Positions 32,266-43,654 of a DNA stretch of 64,000 bases are shown in pieces; positions within the stretch are counted from its first letter, which is position 1; each line of letters opens with the position of its first letter. This DNA is from Hygrocybe punicea (taxonomy: Eukaryota; Basidiomycota; Agaricomycetes; Agaricales; Hygrophoraceae), in the NCBI GenBank assembly GCA_963556145.1, contig OY744469.1, positions 124,001 to 188,000 on the forward strand, written 5' to 3'. The position numbers were made by a program, and so were the translations under genes. Under the pieces are notes generated by a model, which was not told where the DNA came from, searched no databases, and saw only the letters and a program-made list of their open reading frames with translations.

Positions 32266-33118
32266 TGTAAAGGTGAGGTCGGGGTGGCTGCGGAATAATA
32301 ATCCTAGGCCTGTGGGGTCAGCGTAGAAGTGACTAGGAATAGTCTAACAAGCTTCAGTAAGATAATAGGATATAAAAGGTAAGAAGCCGCCGAGTAAACT
32401 ACTGAAATCTATCGAGACCAATCGAAGCCGACGAAGCCGACGATGTCGGGTATGGCGGGTCGGGTGTCAGGTGACGAGAAACATAGAGATTAAGACGGTA
32501 GAAGGACAGGGAGAGCGTTGAGGAAACCGACGAGTAGTGTGTGCGATGGATTTTACTGAGAGACTAATTCTCAGAGAGAGGAAACGGGGGAACTGGTTTC
32601 TTTTTTTTGAGACGGCGCTTGGGCACCGTTTTTATACTACAAATTTCTGTACCTAGATTCGGACGAGAGTCCTCGGCCGATGAGAGGAAACAAAGGAGAA
32701 TAAAAATGGGGAAGTAGGAAGAGCGTTGCGAGGCGACGATGACAGGGAAAATGGGTGGAAGATATAAAAACCGTAAAAGATGCAATATACTTTACTATAT
32801 CCCCATAAGGGAGACGCTAGGCGTGAATAAGGCAAGTCCGATGTCGGGATCCCAGTCCGATGAGATCTATCTTTGATATTTGAAGTTCTGTGAGTTTAGG
32901 AGATAGACCGACCAGGTACGTGAGCGGCCGTGCTAGTCGGTATGCATCGGGTTGCGTCGGGTTGCGTCGGGTTCGAACGTAGATTGCTAGAGACGTCGGG
33001 TTCGAGCGGATTCGCTAGATATCGATGTTACGGCCTCAGAGGGTCGAGGACCCTCTACATCGTCCCCATCTTTGGAACGAAGGCTATACCTCCTCTACGG
33101 TCAACAGACACTCTTACA
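32266..33118 (-). repeat. Gypsy 5' LTR
   Basis: The inner boundary (TGTAAAGG on the plus strand at 32266) is fixed by the adjoining primer-binding site. The outer boundary at 33118 (CTCTTACA) is the best TG...CA-compatible end but cannot be checked, because the other LTR is missing. The minus-strand TATAAAAAC near 32636-32628 is a candidate TATA box. Confidence 0.5.
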
Positions 33119-33384
33119 GCCTTTAAGTATTATTATGTTAACAAATATGTCGACCATCATGTGTTCCAGTTAGCTTTTTAACATATGACGCTCTTATCTA
33201 CTTAATCCAACTTAAACGATCTTAAAATTTAAAAATATTTTTTTATCTTATATAAATAAATTTTAATTCGAATTAAGTCAATAAGTCGAATTAAGCCAAA
33301 CCCCATTTTACTGATGCGTGCCGCTCCTCTTCACACGAAACAATCGTTGTATGATGACAGAGCTATCTAGAAGATCTGAACCAC
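33119..33384. other. AT-rich spacer with one end of a foldback-type element
   Basis: Contains TTTTACTGATGCGTGC at 33306-33321, identical to the right end of the foldback at 49817-50461. The AT-rich sequence to its left may be the remnant of a related MITE cut by the Gypsy insertion. No gene seen. Confidence 0.4.
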
Positions 33385-33970
33385 TCATTGAATACTCACC
33401 GGATTGATATTATCAGGATTGAAGCCATCGAGGGGCCACCCTAATGTAACCTTCGCAGAGCAGAAGCATACAAGTTCATCTTCATGACATACCTTGAACC
33501 CTGCAATGTAGTATGCATCGAATTTTCGGACAGTAGCCAGCATCTTTGCAAGGAATGCAAGGTACAATGTGTAAACCACTTCGTACACCCCAACCCAGCC
33601 CGAAATCAAAAGTGTTCTGATAATCTGCCACAGTTCAAGTCAGTCAATGCATACTTTGAGAGGGTAATCGCAAAAGATGCAACAGCCAGCAGGAAATCTG
33701 AGCTGCTTGACCCATATCTTCCACATCCAAGAATGGTTGTGTGTGTAGTAGCTGCAACAGCATAGGCCATGATTGTTGTATTCGAAATCTTGAGGCCAAC
33801 AATAGATACAACATGTCGCCAGGGGTCTATGAATCTGCCAGAGATGTTCATCTATGGGCTTTGCAGAAAGCTGAGTGATATATGCCTGAGCTGCAGCAAA
33901 GGGGCAAACATGGATAGATGGCCGGAAGCTGGTGACGTCGACTTCAAGCTTGTCAGCAGGCGACTTCGTT
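33385..33970 (-). pseudogene. Unidentified Cys/His-rich gene, 3' part
   Basis: A minus-strand frame reads as normal protein (TKSPADKLEVDVTSFRPS..., then a Cys/His-rich block with CCIYC, LCCC and CCIFC, then GWPLDGFNPDNINP). It ends at a consensus donor GTGAGT near 33400 with no downstream exon found, and contains an in-frame stop near 33645. The matching 5' part seems to lie beyond the long-TIR insertion (36487-36790). The cysteine pattern suggests zinc binding. Family not recognised. Confidence 0.4.
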
Positions 33971-36486
33971 ACACATCAGGAGTTCCAACTTTTAGTTAGG
34001 ATCTAAAGTGATTTCTAAAGTTAGCAGAAAAATATAATCTTTAGATTTACATTTAGGCCTAGCCTAAATATTAAATTTAAGTCATGAATAAATATACATC
34101 TAAATCATTTATTTATTTACATCTTTAGGTTATTCTTGCAATCAAAATAATTATCAGATCTAAATTGTAAGGGGAAAGCATAATTTAGTTTCAAGTTTAC
34201 TCAAAATTTCTAGTCCCAATTTAGGCATCACTTAAAGGCAGACCAGAATTAAAACTTTTGGTAGGATTAAAATAATAAATTTAATAGTTGTCAAAATATA
34301 AGATTCCGGCAGCTATTTAAATTCAAGTTACAATCAGATCTAAAGCTATTGCCTGCGCCATTGCCCGCCCAGCGCCCGTCGCCCACTCGTCGCCCACCCG
34401 TCACCCACTCGTCACCCACCCATTGCCCACCCGCCACCCAGCCATCACACTGCTGTGCAGCTGGTGCCATCATCATTGTGCCATGGGCTTTGAGGGTGTC
34501 CCACTATTCACCGACATTAATTGGCAGCAGGGGGCAGAGGTGGGGAGGTGTAGGCGAGGGAGATGGCATAGGCAAGGAGATGGGTATGACGGCATGGACC
34601 ATCGTCCACCCATTGTCCATCCATTGTCTACCCATCTCCCAATGGACCCAATCATGACCTCACGAGCCCAGCTCCAACGTCAATTGACGTGGTGGTGGGG
34701 TTCGTGAGGTGATGACAGAGGTAGGGGGATGGTGGGCAATAGGGGTGGGTGAGGAAGATGGCATGGGCAGGGGGAGATGGTGGGGGCATGATGGGATGGG
34801 AGGTGGAGAGGTGTGGCAAAGGAGATGGTGGCAGGGGGAGATGGCAGGGGCACGATGGGATGGGAGTGCGGGGAGATGGCGTGGGCGATGGCGTGGGCGA
34901 CGAGGGTGAGGGAGATGGCGTGGGGTGTGGGCGAGGGAGATGGAGATGATGGCATGGGAGAGCGGGAAGGGAGATGGCATGGGTACGATGGGATGGGAGG
35001 CCGGGGAGATGGTGTAAGTGATGAGGGTGAGGGAGGTGGCATGGGCGACGAGGGTGAGGGAGATGGCGTGGGGTGTGGGCGAGGGAGATGGCATTGGGCA
35101 GGTGAGATGGTGTGGGCAGGCATCAGGTGATGTGGCGTGGATGAGGGAGATGGCGTGGGGTGTGGGTGAGGGAGATGATGGGATGGGAGAGTGGGGATGG
35201 GAGATGGCGTGGGCAGGGGGAGATGAAGTGGGCACAATGGGATGGGAGGCCGGGGAGATGGCATAGGCGATGAGGGCGAGGGAGGTGGCATAGGCGATGA
35301 GGGTGGGGGAGATGGGGGCGACGAGGAAAAGGGAGATGGCATTGGGCAGGTGAGATGGAGAGGGCAGGCGTAGGCAGGTGATGTGGCGTGGACGAGGGAG
35401 ATGGCGTGGGTGGGGAGACAGGGTGGATGTGAGGGCAATGGGCACGGGCGATGGGATGGGCTGCAGAGATGGTGGTGGTGATCTTGTCGCCATTCCGTGG
35501 GGCTGTTGCTGTCATCGTCATCTTCATCATTCGTGGTGGTGGTATTGGTGGTTGAGGAAGTCGTGAGGGTGGTGGTGGTGAATGCCCCTGCCGTCGTCCC
35601 CATATTGCTGCCATCATATTCGATGGCAGCGGTCGTGGTCATGTTTGTAGTGGTCGTGGTCATAGTCGTGGACCATTGGGCCTTCATTATCATTGCCACC
35701 GTTGGATTGATCATGGCTGGGGCGATGAGTGGGAGGTGTGGTCGGCGATGGCTGGGCGATGAGCATGCCCGATACCCAACACCCCTGTTCCGCCGCCATT
35801 GTCCTCGTCGTTGCCTTGCTGCTGCCTGTTAGCAATGGAGGTTGTCGCCGTCATCCGGCTGCGATAGGAGTGGTCATGCCACCGATACTGCCATCTTTGT
35901 CGTCCTCATCGTCCTTGTCGTCATCCTCACCACTCCTCTGGGCCTTGCTGGTGATCACTGTTGATGTCATTGTTGTCAGTATCGTTGTTTTTCTTGTCTT
36001 CGTAGTTGTTGTTGCCGTGTGTCGAAGACGATGACATCGTCTTATCCTAACGTGCACGTGCAGTGAGTGGCGATGGGTTGGTGATGAGTGGGCGATGGGA
36101 GTGTACAATCGCTTTAGTTCTGACGGAATCTTAACTTTTGATAATTACCAAAATGGTACATTTTGATATCCAATAAATTAAATGTTTTAATTCTATCAAA
36201 ATTATAACTTTCGGTTTGTCTTCAAGTGATGCCTGAATTTGGACTAGCAAACCTGAGTAAACTCAAATCTAAATTATACTTTCCCTCCACACTTTAGCAC
36301 TGATGATTATTTTGATTGCAGGACTAATCTAGAGGCAAGAGAAAAGAATTAATTTAGACATTTATTTATTCATGACTTAAATTCCATATTTAGATTTGGC
36401 CTAAATGTAAATCTTTAGATTATATTTTGCTGCTAACTTTAGAAATAACTTTAGATCCCGACTAAATGTTGAAAGTCCTGATGTGT
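33971..36486. mobile_element. Long-TIR DNA element (2.5 kb) without a transposase gene
   Basis: Terminal inverted repeats of about 350 bp: left 33971 to about 34325, right about 36125-36486, both starting ACACATCAGGA and sharing CTAAAGTTAGCAG, TTTAAGTCATGAATAAAT and GAGTTTACTCA blocks. They are diverged by many substitutions. The interior is G-rich minisatellite and trinucleotide repeats with no credible gene. No clear target duplication was found. It separates two parts of a decayed minus-strand gene. Superfamily unknown. Confidence 0.7.
34700..36030. repeat. G-rich minisatellite and trinucleotide tracts
   Basis: 34700-35470 is an irregular array of GGAGATGGCRTGGG-type units; 35480-36030 is mixed GTC/GTT/GTG-rich sequence. 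Together they fill the long-TIR element. Long Pro/Ser/His-rich frames on the minus strand result from this composition and are not annotated as genes. Confidence 0.85.
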
Positions 36487-36790
36487 CAAATAGTAGCAAA
36501 TATTTGTGAATAGGCTGTCCACCCAAGAAGAATGTCAGGTAGCTGATACCGCAGGTGACATGCTGGAAGAGCCTCTGGATAATTTGTCCATGAAGTGACG
36601 AGAGGAGCTGTCCTCGGAAATAACGGCTCTCTTCCCCCCTTCCGCGGATCTCATTTCAACGTTCGAGTTCACTGTTCAGTTCACATCAGTGGGCTATTTT
36701 GCAGTAAACATGATATGATTTACCTCCTCGAGCAAGGCTGGATGATGGTTGTCGTCTAAACAAGACCGGAGGTTGATGTGCATAATCCAC
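36487..36790 (-). pseudogene. Unidentified gene, 5' part of the remnant at 33385-33970
   Basis: A minus-strand frame next to the long-TIR element (QIIQRLFQHVTCGISYLTFF... to LLFDT) appears coding and points into the element, on the same strand as 33970-33385. The join could not be proved because the element boundaries lack a clear duplication. Upstream exons towards 36790 are uncertain. Confidence 0.3.
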
Positions 36791-36792
36791 GA

Positions 36793-36910
36793 TAGTGTTG
36801 CCACGGTCTGGTTAAAGACCGTGGACCGTTCGGACCAAACCGAAATTTAACCAAACCATTGGTAATGGTCCGGTTACGGTCCCAGACCGCGGTTAACCAT
36901 GGACCGACTG
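36793..36910 (+). repeat. hAT-type 5' terminal region
   Basis: TAGTGTTGCCACGG at 36793 resembles the TAGTGTTGGGG end of the hAT element at 59801. It is followed by several CCGGTT/AACCGG-like and GGACCG motifs typical of hAT subterminal repeats. The matching right end (ending CAACACTA) was not found downstream of the transposase gene. Confidence 0.5.
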
Positions 36911-37199
36911 GTTCAAAGTTCCAAATTAGGCAATTTGTGGGTATAGGGCTCTCACAAGTCCCACGACCCGCAGTTTGCTCCCCACATCACCATCACCGTC
37001 TCCTCAACGATGTCTCCGACTTTCTCAACGCTCCTCTGTCACACGCTCACTGTCTTTGTCCTTCAAGCTTCAAGCATCAGCTGTCTCCCTTCCTCCCTGT
37101 CACGCTACCTTGCACCATCTCGAGGCTCCCATCTTCATACCGTGAGTGTGGTCTGCTGGTTCCATCCTTCAAGTTTATGACTTCCTCTCTCTCTAGTGC

Positions 37200-38230
37200 A
37201 GGCTCCCTGAGCTTCCATTTTGGTCCCAACTTCCAAGCCGTCACCATCCGTTTAGTGCCGTCCCCCCACCTTCTTGAGGCTTGCCGCCACTGTCGTCTTA
37301 CCCCCTTGAGAGCCCTCTTCACCTCCCGTGAACGCCATCACTCTCCCTTGAGTATCTCCCTCCTGTAAGTGCCGTTTTCTTCCTCAGAAACTTTTTCTCC
37401 CCATTAACCTGCCCTCTCCCTCCAGTGCAGGCTCCCCCTCATCACTGTCCATTTAACACCATTCCTTGACTTGCTCGAGGCTCTGCCACTGTCATCTCAA
37501 CCCCCTTTGAGAGCTCACCGTCTCTCCCTTGAGCGGTTCCCTCCTGTGAGTGCCATTTCCCCCCTCCAGACCATTTCTTACCCTCAACCTGCGGTTACCT
37601 GTCCAGTGCCAGTCTCCCCGAGCACTTCCATCCTGGTCCCAAGCTGTCACCCTCCGTTTAGCGCCGTCCCCCCACCTTCTCGAGGCTCCATCCCCCCTTG
37701 AGAGCCCTCTCTGCCTCCTCCCTTGAGTGGCTCAGTGCCGTTTCCCTTTCTCGGAAACTGTTTCTCCCTGTCAACCTACCTTCTCCCTCCAGTGCAGGCT
37801 CCCCCTCAGTCCCAGGCTGTCACCCTCCATTTAGCGCCGTCCCCCGACTTACTCAAGGCTCCGCCACCGTTGTCTTAACCCCCCTTTGAGAGCTCACCAT
37901 CTCTCCATTGAGCGGTTCCCTCCTGTGAGCGCCATTTCCCCCCTCCAAACCATTTCTTACCAACCTGCCGTCTCTGTCCAGTGCCAGTCTCCCTGAGCAC
38001 TCCCTTCCGGTTTCAAGCCGTCACCCTCGCTTTAGTGCCATCCCCCACCTTCTCGAGGCTCCACCACCGCCACCGTTGTCTTACCCCCCCTTGTGTCCCC
38101 TCTCTGCCCCCAGTGTGTGTGTGCCACTGCTCTCCCTCCTGTGAGTGCCATTTCCCTCCCTCAGAAACTGTTTCTCACCGTTGATCTGCCCTCTCCCTTC
38201 AGTGCTGGTCTCCCTGAGTACTCCCCCCCA
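37200..38230. repeat. ~200-bp tandem repeat upstream of the hAT gene, five copies
   Basis: The landmark G(C/T)(C/T)GTCACC followed by TTTAGYGCCRTCCCCC recurs at 37237, 37441 (diverged), 37643, 37816 and 38017, spacings of 204, 202, 173 and 201 bp. Units are pyrimidine-rich and each contains a GTGAGTGCC and a CTCCAG, i.e. donor-like and acceptor-like sites. The array is probably the leader of the transposase gene. Confidence 0.75.
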
Positions 38231-38311
38231 CCAAATACCCATTCGAACCGTCAATTGAAGTAAGTTCTCTGATTTCTGTTTCATCACCTGAGCTCATGCT
38301 TCCTTGTTAGC

Positions 38312-41300
38312 ATGCCACCACAACGTAAGAATGAAGACACCACAAAGTTTGCAACTGGTGCCGTTCAATCAAGTTTTCAAATTGAAGGTATGTACCTCAT
38401 CAAACTGTAATACCAGTTGACGTATCAGCTGTTAGGCTTTGTGCATGAACTGGATGAGGTTGCTCCCAGGAAGTCACAGTGTAGTAGTGGGTCACGTGAC
38501 TGTTGGACTACTTAGTTTAGACATGTAGTAGATAGACCCTCATCCTTATCCAGATCCCATTGCGATCTGAGCTTTCCTTGAGCCTGCGACTAGCTCAGGA
38601 CTCCCCTGCCTAGTCCAACGGAGAGGTAAAGGAAAGGCGAAGGCTGTCGAAGTGGACCCCGAGTTTCGCGTACAATATGATGTTAATGCTGCAACTCCCA
38701 CCCGGCAACCAATGTCACCTGTGGTCCTCACGTCCCAACGATGAAGGGCTGTATCCCATAAAGCCAAAGATCCATTGAATGTAGCCACAGCTGTTGGACT
38801 CTTATACAGCCCTACTCCCCCTCGACCCCGCCGTGTTCGAGTGAGGAAAGAAACACCACTCCAGGGCCGACAAATTCCAGAAAGCCCTGTACCTGTACAA
38901 CGAGTTGCCTTTAATATACCAAGCCCATCAAGTGATGGAGCCGATGATGTGTTCTTGGTCAATCAACTGTCAACTTCGGTGATGCTGGCCCCTCCTCTCT
39001 TCCATCCAATGAATCAGCCATCTACTTCATTGACGCCGGCTCCTCCTATCCTTCATGCATCTAATCAACCATCTACTTCCACTATGCCAACTCCTCTTCC
39101 TCTCTTTGATCTAGAGAATGCCACACCCCCGCTAGCATCAATTGGCTCAAGCTCTGAGTCCGAGTCGAGCAACTCCGAGTCTGACAGTGGAGAATCACAA
39201 AATGCAGGTCCACCTTCCCACGCACAACATCGCGTGTCTTCTGGAGGTCCTGCAGGGAACAAGAATTGCTATGCTGCATCAGATGTGTGGACCTTTTATG
39301 AGAAGCAAGGCAGCCAGAGGTGTTGCCAATTCTGCCAGTTTGTATTTCAACATGATGTATTTTGATGATGTGAAACTTAATTGCCTGGTAGACATATTGC
39401 AATGAGGAAGCCTGCTCACAAGATCACCAAGTTTGGTGCCAGCAGTGCTACGAGCATGCTTTGTCGACACCTTGCTGAAGGAACACCTTGATCCGTGGGT
39501 CTCAGGATGTGACAATCTCAACATCAAGATCCAAGCAAAGACTGTCCAGAAAGCTGTGGATGAATATCGAAAGGCTCGTGGTCAACCAACAGCTTCCCAT
39601 GCCCCTGATCGACAACCATACTCGAATGTGGGGTTCGTTGATGCAATTGTTGAGTTTATTGTGGGTGATGATCAGGTATGGGATGATATATATTGTGATG
39701 CACATTGACAAGAGGTTTATTTAGTCAATCAATATAATTGAATCCCCCCAACTCTGGGCAATTTTTCTAATGCTTCGTCAGGAGCTAAAAGACTCAGATA
39801 TTCCGGGTAGAACGACAATTTGTACTCGTATTGAAGAGTCGGTTGGGGAACATCTTGATCAGCTATCTGTGGTCATGCAGGTTACTCAATTATTTTTCAT
39901 TGCGTTGTATGCTTGCTTATTGATGAACAGAAATCTGTGGGGAAGATATCTTTCACCACTGATATGTGGAGTGATCCAAATCGAACACCCTTCATGGCTG
40001 TTATGGCACATTGGATTCAAGCACACACTGAAGAAACCAACAATGGTCCCCAACATATTCTCAAATTGCGTGCCGATCTGGTGGGGTTTCACCGTGTGCC
40101 AGGAAGACATGATGGCGAGCATCTTGCACATGTGTTCCTTCATGTCACTGACCATCTCAAGATTACTGAGAAGGTGTGTGCTGTTGATTTTAATTATTCC
40201 TATTATGAATATCTTCCAGATTGGATGGGTAACACTTGACAATGCATCAAATAATGATACATTAATGGTAATTCTGGAGCGTGAACTCTGCTGTCGCAAG
40301 ATTCCATTTGACCGAACAAAACGAAGAGTTAGGTATGTAACATTCTAGGATTGTAACTAGTACTTATTGTGTTGGATTCTAGATGCTTTCCGCATATTGT
40401 CAATCTCGTGTGCCAAGCAGTTTTATCAGCCATTACTAATCTGGATTATGCAAAAGAAGATGCTGATGATTACATTCCTTTAACTGGAGACATGATGGAT
40501 AACCTGGAATGAGATCCTATTGCAACAGTGTGATCTCTGATTCGTGCTGTATGTGCTGACTTATCTTGGAAGTCTTAACTTAATTTCTGCTCTTGAACAC
40601 AGATCAGGTCATCAACAATTCACCGGCAACATTTTTCATCTGTGTTTGAACAACTAGAGAGGCCAGAACTCCAACTTTTGCGTGATATGGAGGTTCGATG
40701 GTCATCAACATTACTGATGATTGAAAGAGCAATTGATTTACGAGAAGTACTTATAGTATTCAAGTGTCTGATTTGATTGTTGACAAATATGTAGGTTCTT
40801 GATATCTTTCTTGAAAATCGAGAGTTTTCTAGTCTACAAAAATTTCAACTTACTGAGCAGGACTGGGAAGGTCTTCAAGCATTTCAAATCATTCTCTAGG
40901 TTGGTGTCTCCAACAATAGAGCTCTATACACTACTCAAATGCAGTTTGTTAGGTTCCACATGCTTTCCAACAAATTATATCCCATGAAAAGATGCCAACC
41001 TTATGTCACGCCATACCAGCATTTGAAGCGATTATTGACGTTTGGAAAGCACATCAAGATGACTATCCAGAGACAGCTGAAATTGTTCAAGCTGGCCTTG
41101 ACAAACTTAAGTCTTATAGTCAACAAACTGACTTGGTTCCAGCTTATACCCTGGCAATGAGTTTGTCATTTTTTTGTTCTTTTTGTATTAGGCATTGATT
41201 ATTTGTTTTTTCCAGTTCTTGATCCTTCCATCAAATTGTCTTGGTTTGAAGAGCATATGCCTGAGCAAGTTGAGTGGGCCAGGGATATATTTATTGAGGC

Positions 41301-41937
41301 TGTAGGTTCCTATGATATTTATTTCACTCATTCTCATTTATTTTTCCTAGCTTTGCCCATATCATGCTGCTGCCATTGCCACTGCTGCTGCAAGAACTGA
41401 TGCACCTGCAGCAGTGAACACAGCACCTCATCGTCCCACAGCAAGAGATATTCTGAGACTCAACCATCATCCACATCGCCTAACACCACAGCAATCTGCT
41501 GAAATTGAAGGTAATGCATTTCTTCATGATGATCGACCAGCAACAGGGAGTTTGCTATTTTGGCAGGCATGTGGCATTTTTTTTCATAATTGCTAGCTAT
41601 TTGACAACAATGTATCAAGGAAAATCAACTGCGTTTTCCAGGTGTTTTTGGCCTTGCAATGGATATTCTGCCAATACAAGCATCAGCAGTGCCTTGTGAG
41701 CGTGTATTTTCTTCAAGCAAAGAAACTGTGACAGCTCAGCGAAGTCGTATTTCACCTGAACTTATGGAAGGCTTGCAGCTGTTGAAGTATTCTATTCGAC
41801 AAGGTAGAGGTCTTAATTTCACTGATGGTATGGATTGGGGACAGGAGCTTCAGGAACTGGAGATGTATGGGGAGATGCAGAAGCAAGTTCCGGATGATAT
41901 TACTTCCTTTATTTCTAGTTTGGTTGATAAATTGTAA
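38312..41937 (+). pseudogene. hAT-superfamily transposase, decayed
   Basis: The first exon probably starts MPPQRKNED at 38312 and ends at a GTATGT donor near 38387. A Ser/Pro-rich region (38790-39200) is followed by a BED-type zinc-finger half (CCQFC near 39325). The RNase-H-like core includes FTTDMWSDPN near 39950 and a LDNASNNDT aspartate block near 40240. The C-terminal hAT dimerisation region (ASAVPCERVFSSSKETVTAQRS..., 41680-41780) is well preserved. Many short introns can be proposed. In-frame stops, for example TGA at 38742-38744, and a solo LTR at 38480 indicate that the copy is inactive. By family knowledge the enzyme would make 8-bp target duplications. Confidence 0.8.
38480..38617 (+). 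mobile_element. Solo LTR of the non-autonomous LTR element family
   Basis: 138 bp, TGTAGTAGTGGGTCACGTGAC...CTAGTCCA, clearly homologous to the 127-bp LTRs at 29112 and 31547 but with substitutions and short insertions. Flanks are ACAG (38476-38479) and ACGG (38618-38621), a 4-bp duplication if one CpG became CpA. It lies in the 5' region of the hAT gene. Confidence 0.88.
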
Positions 41938-42004
41938 AAGTGTACATTGTATGTTCTCCAAATGTTGCCCTAGCTCTATTGAGATTCTGGAATTTGGAAC
42001 AGCA

Positions 42005-43495
42005 AGAGTGTGCTACCGCTCCACTGTTTCGAGGGAAGGGAAGTTGAATCGGAAATTGGCTCGAGGAATTACATCAACCGTCTGAAGCAATCGTTCCGCT
42101 TCAATTCCATGGATGACCTGGAAATCAGCAGAATTATCACGAGCAATTGCATGCAGAAGTTCACTCTTTGTTATTCGAATGCGAGCGGTGATGTCAGCTA
42201 GGTTGGGCAGATGATCCATACCACCATTAAGATCCGCCCAAATGGGCTCGACCTGGGTGATACTGAACAGGAGCAGATGCATCAAGCCGAGAATATTGAA
42301 GGCCATCTCTTTTACCTGTCAACCAGTTACAATGGCAAAGTCCATCGGCACCTTGACCTCCACATTCCTCACCATCTTGAAAGATTCATCTTGGTTGCCC
42401 ACGACAGCACAGAATTTTTGCACCGATGCCACATCAATCGTGATCTCCGGACCAGTGAATGTATCGCGGATGTCGATGTCTGGGAGTACAGCATCATCAC
42501 AATACCATAGTTTCCAGTAGAACTCCTTGATCTGTAAGTTACGGCCCTCCGCGATCTCGTGGATCGTAGCCGAGCCCATAGAAGGTTTATAGGCGATTTG
42601 TAAGTGAAGGGGTACTGATACGTCGTGACAATCTTCATATATGATCACATCAATCAAGTTCGAGGTAGGCTGATAGCAAATTTCGGCCGCCTTGAAGGCG
42701 GGTTTGTGTTTGCTGTACAAACAAGCAGCGCCATAAAGCGTCACAGATCGTGGTGATGAATCCAAGGAAGTGATGACAACCTTCTGCAGGGGTCGAGGTG
42801 CAAGAAGCCACCAAATTGGGTTATCGATGTATGAATGTCCCTGGACAATGGTTGTCGAGGTGAGGAGAGCCCGCATCCAGCTGAGCTCAGAGCCCGCTAA
42901 TATCTCCAGCCACAATGAGGCATCAGGAATATCCTTACCCAGACTATAGCTTACTACACCCTCAGCTACCTCCTGCTCGACACCCAAGGAGACTACTTCC
43001 TGAGAAGACGCAACGGGCTTGGGGCTAAGGTAGTCCACGGTGGGAATTTTAGATTTGTCACCCCCATACCGACACTCGAGAAGCCGGCGGATAAGATAGG
43101 CATTGATGTTCCCAAGAAGGTTTTTTATGGGTTCATCCTTAACCTTCGAGTTCTTCACTGCGACTGGTCCTTGCAGGATACATAAGCGCTGGGGGTCCTG
43201 GTCGAAGACGGCTTCAATATCCTCTGCCGCCCACAGGGAATCCTGTAAACCAACTTGAGCGAGGAAATGAACAAAATGTTGGTGACACAACCTCACCTTC
43301 TTGAACCAAACCTCAAAGTTGGCATCCAATACAGGGATGAAGGGAACAGGCTTCTGTCCCGGCCTTTGGGATATCATCAAAAAGTAAGCCTTGTCCTCGG
43401 AAGCTAGTAGTTGCTTTGTTGCCAATGGATATGCCTTGAAAAAGTCCTCAAACTTGTCACAAGCCTGTACAACGCGCAAGCAAGCCGAGGAGGAG
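42005..43495 (-). pseudogene. Chimera of fatty-acid-synthase beta and alpha exons (captured fragments)
   Basis: Reading right to left, about 43490-42313 matches fungal FAS beta (ACDKFEDFFKAYP..., IRDTFTGPE..., PMDFAIVTG) and includes an unspliced GT-AG intron of ~57 nt near 43310-43250 and a TGA at 42321-42319 where family members have Trp. Directly after it, 42297-42010 matches FAS alpha ketoreductase-region sequence (KEMAFNILGLMH, PIWADLNGGM, VIPRANFRFNFPSLE). These two segments are not neighbours in the enzyme, so this is a rearranged fragment, not a gene. The retained intron shows capture at DNA level rather than from mRNA. Identification rests on recalled family sequence. Confidence 0.8.
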
Positions 43496-43650
43496 GGGAG
43501 AATGGGGAGGGAGGGGAACAGGAGCAGGAGCAGGAGGGAGGGGGGAGGGGAGGCAGGGAGCACGTTCATTCGCCTTTCCGCCCTCGTCCTCCGTCCCCGT
43601 CCTTGTCTCCGTCGTCATCCCCATGGTCGTTTTCGTCATCCCGTCTTCGT
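43491..43650. repeat. Polypurine / polypyrimidine tract
   Basis: A GGGAGG/GGAGCAGGAG run (43491-43562) is followed by CCGTC/TCGTC-rich pyrimidine sequence. It marks the right boundary of the FAS chimera and may be a rearrangement junction. Confidence 0.7.
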
Positions 43651-43654
43651 TGTC

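Larger units (their letters stand above)
24058..33118 (-). mobile_element. Ty3/Gypsy LTR retrotransposon, 3' truncated, carrying a nested LTR element
   Basis: Reading right to left: a 5' LTR (33118-32266), a primer-binding site (32263 to about 32244), gag and protease, then pol with reverse transcriptase, RNase H and integrase. The integrase breaks off after the second catalytic aspartate at about 24058, where it meets satellite DNA, so the 3' end and 3' LTR are missing. A separate 2,562-bp LTR element sits inside gag. The element cannot be autonomous. Confidence 0.88.

Noticed and set aside
34660..35714. Pro/Ser/His-rich frames of 277 and 344 codons on the minus strand
   Set aside because: Produced by G-rich minisatellite and trinucleotide repeats inside a TIR element; overlapping frames are equally long, the mark of composition rather than coding.
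41938..42010. Right terminal repeat of the hAT element
   Set aside because: Searched by eye for a reverse complement of TAGTGTTGCCACGG downstream of the transposase and found none, so the right boundary is left open.
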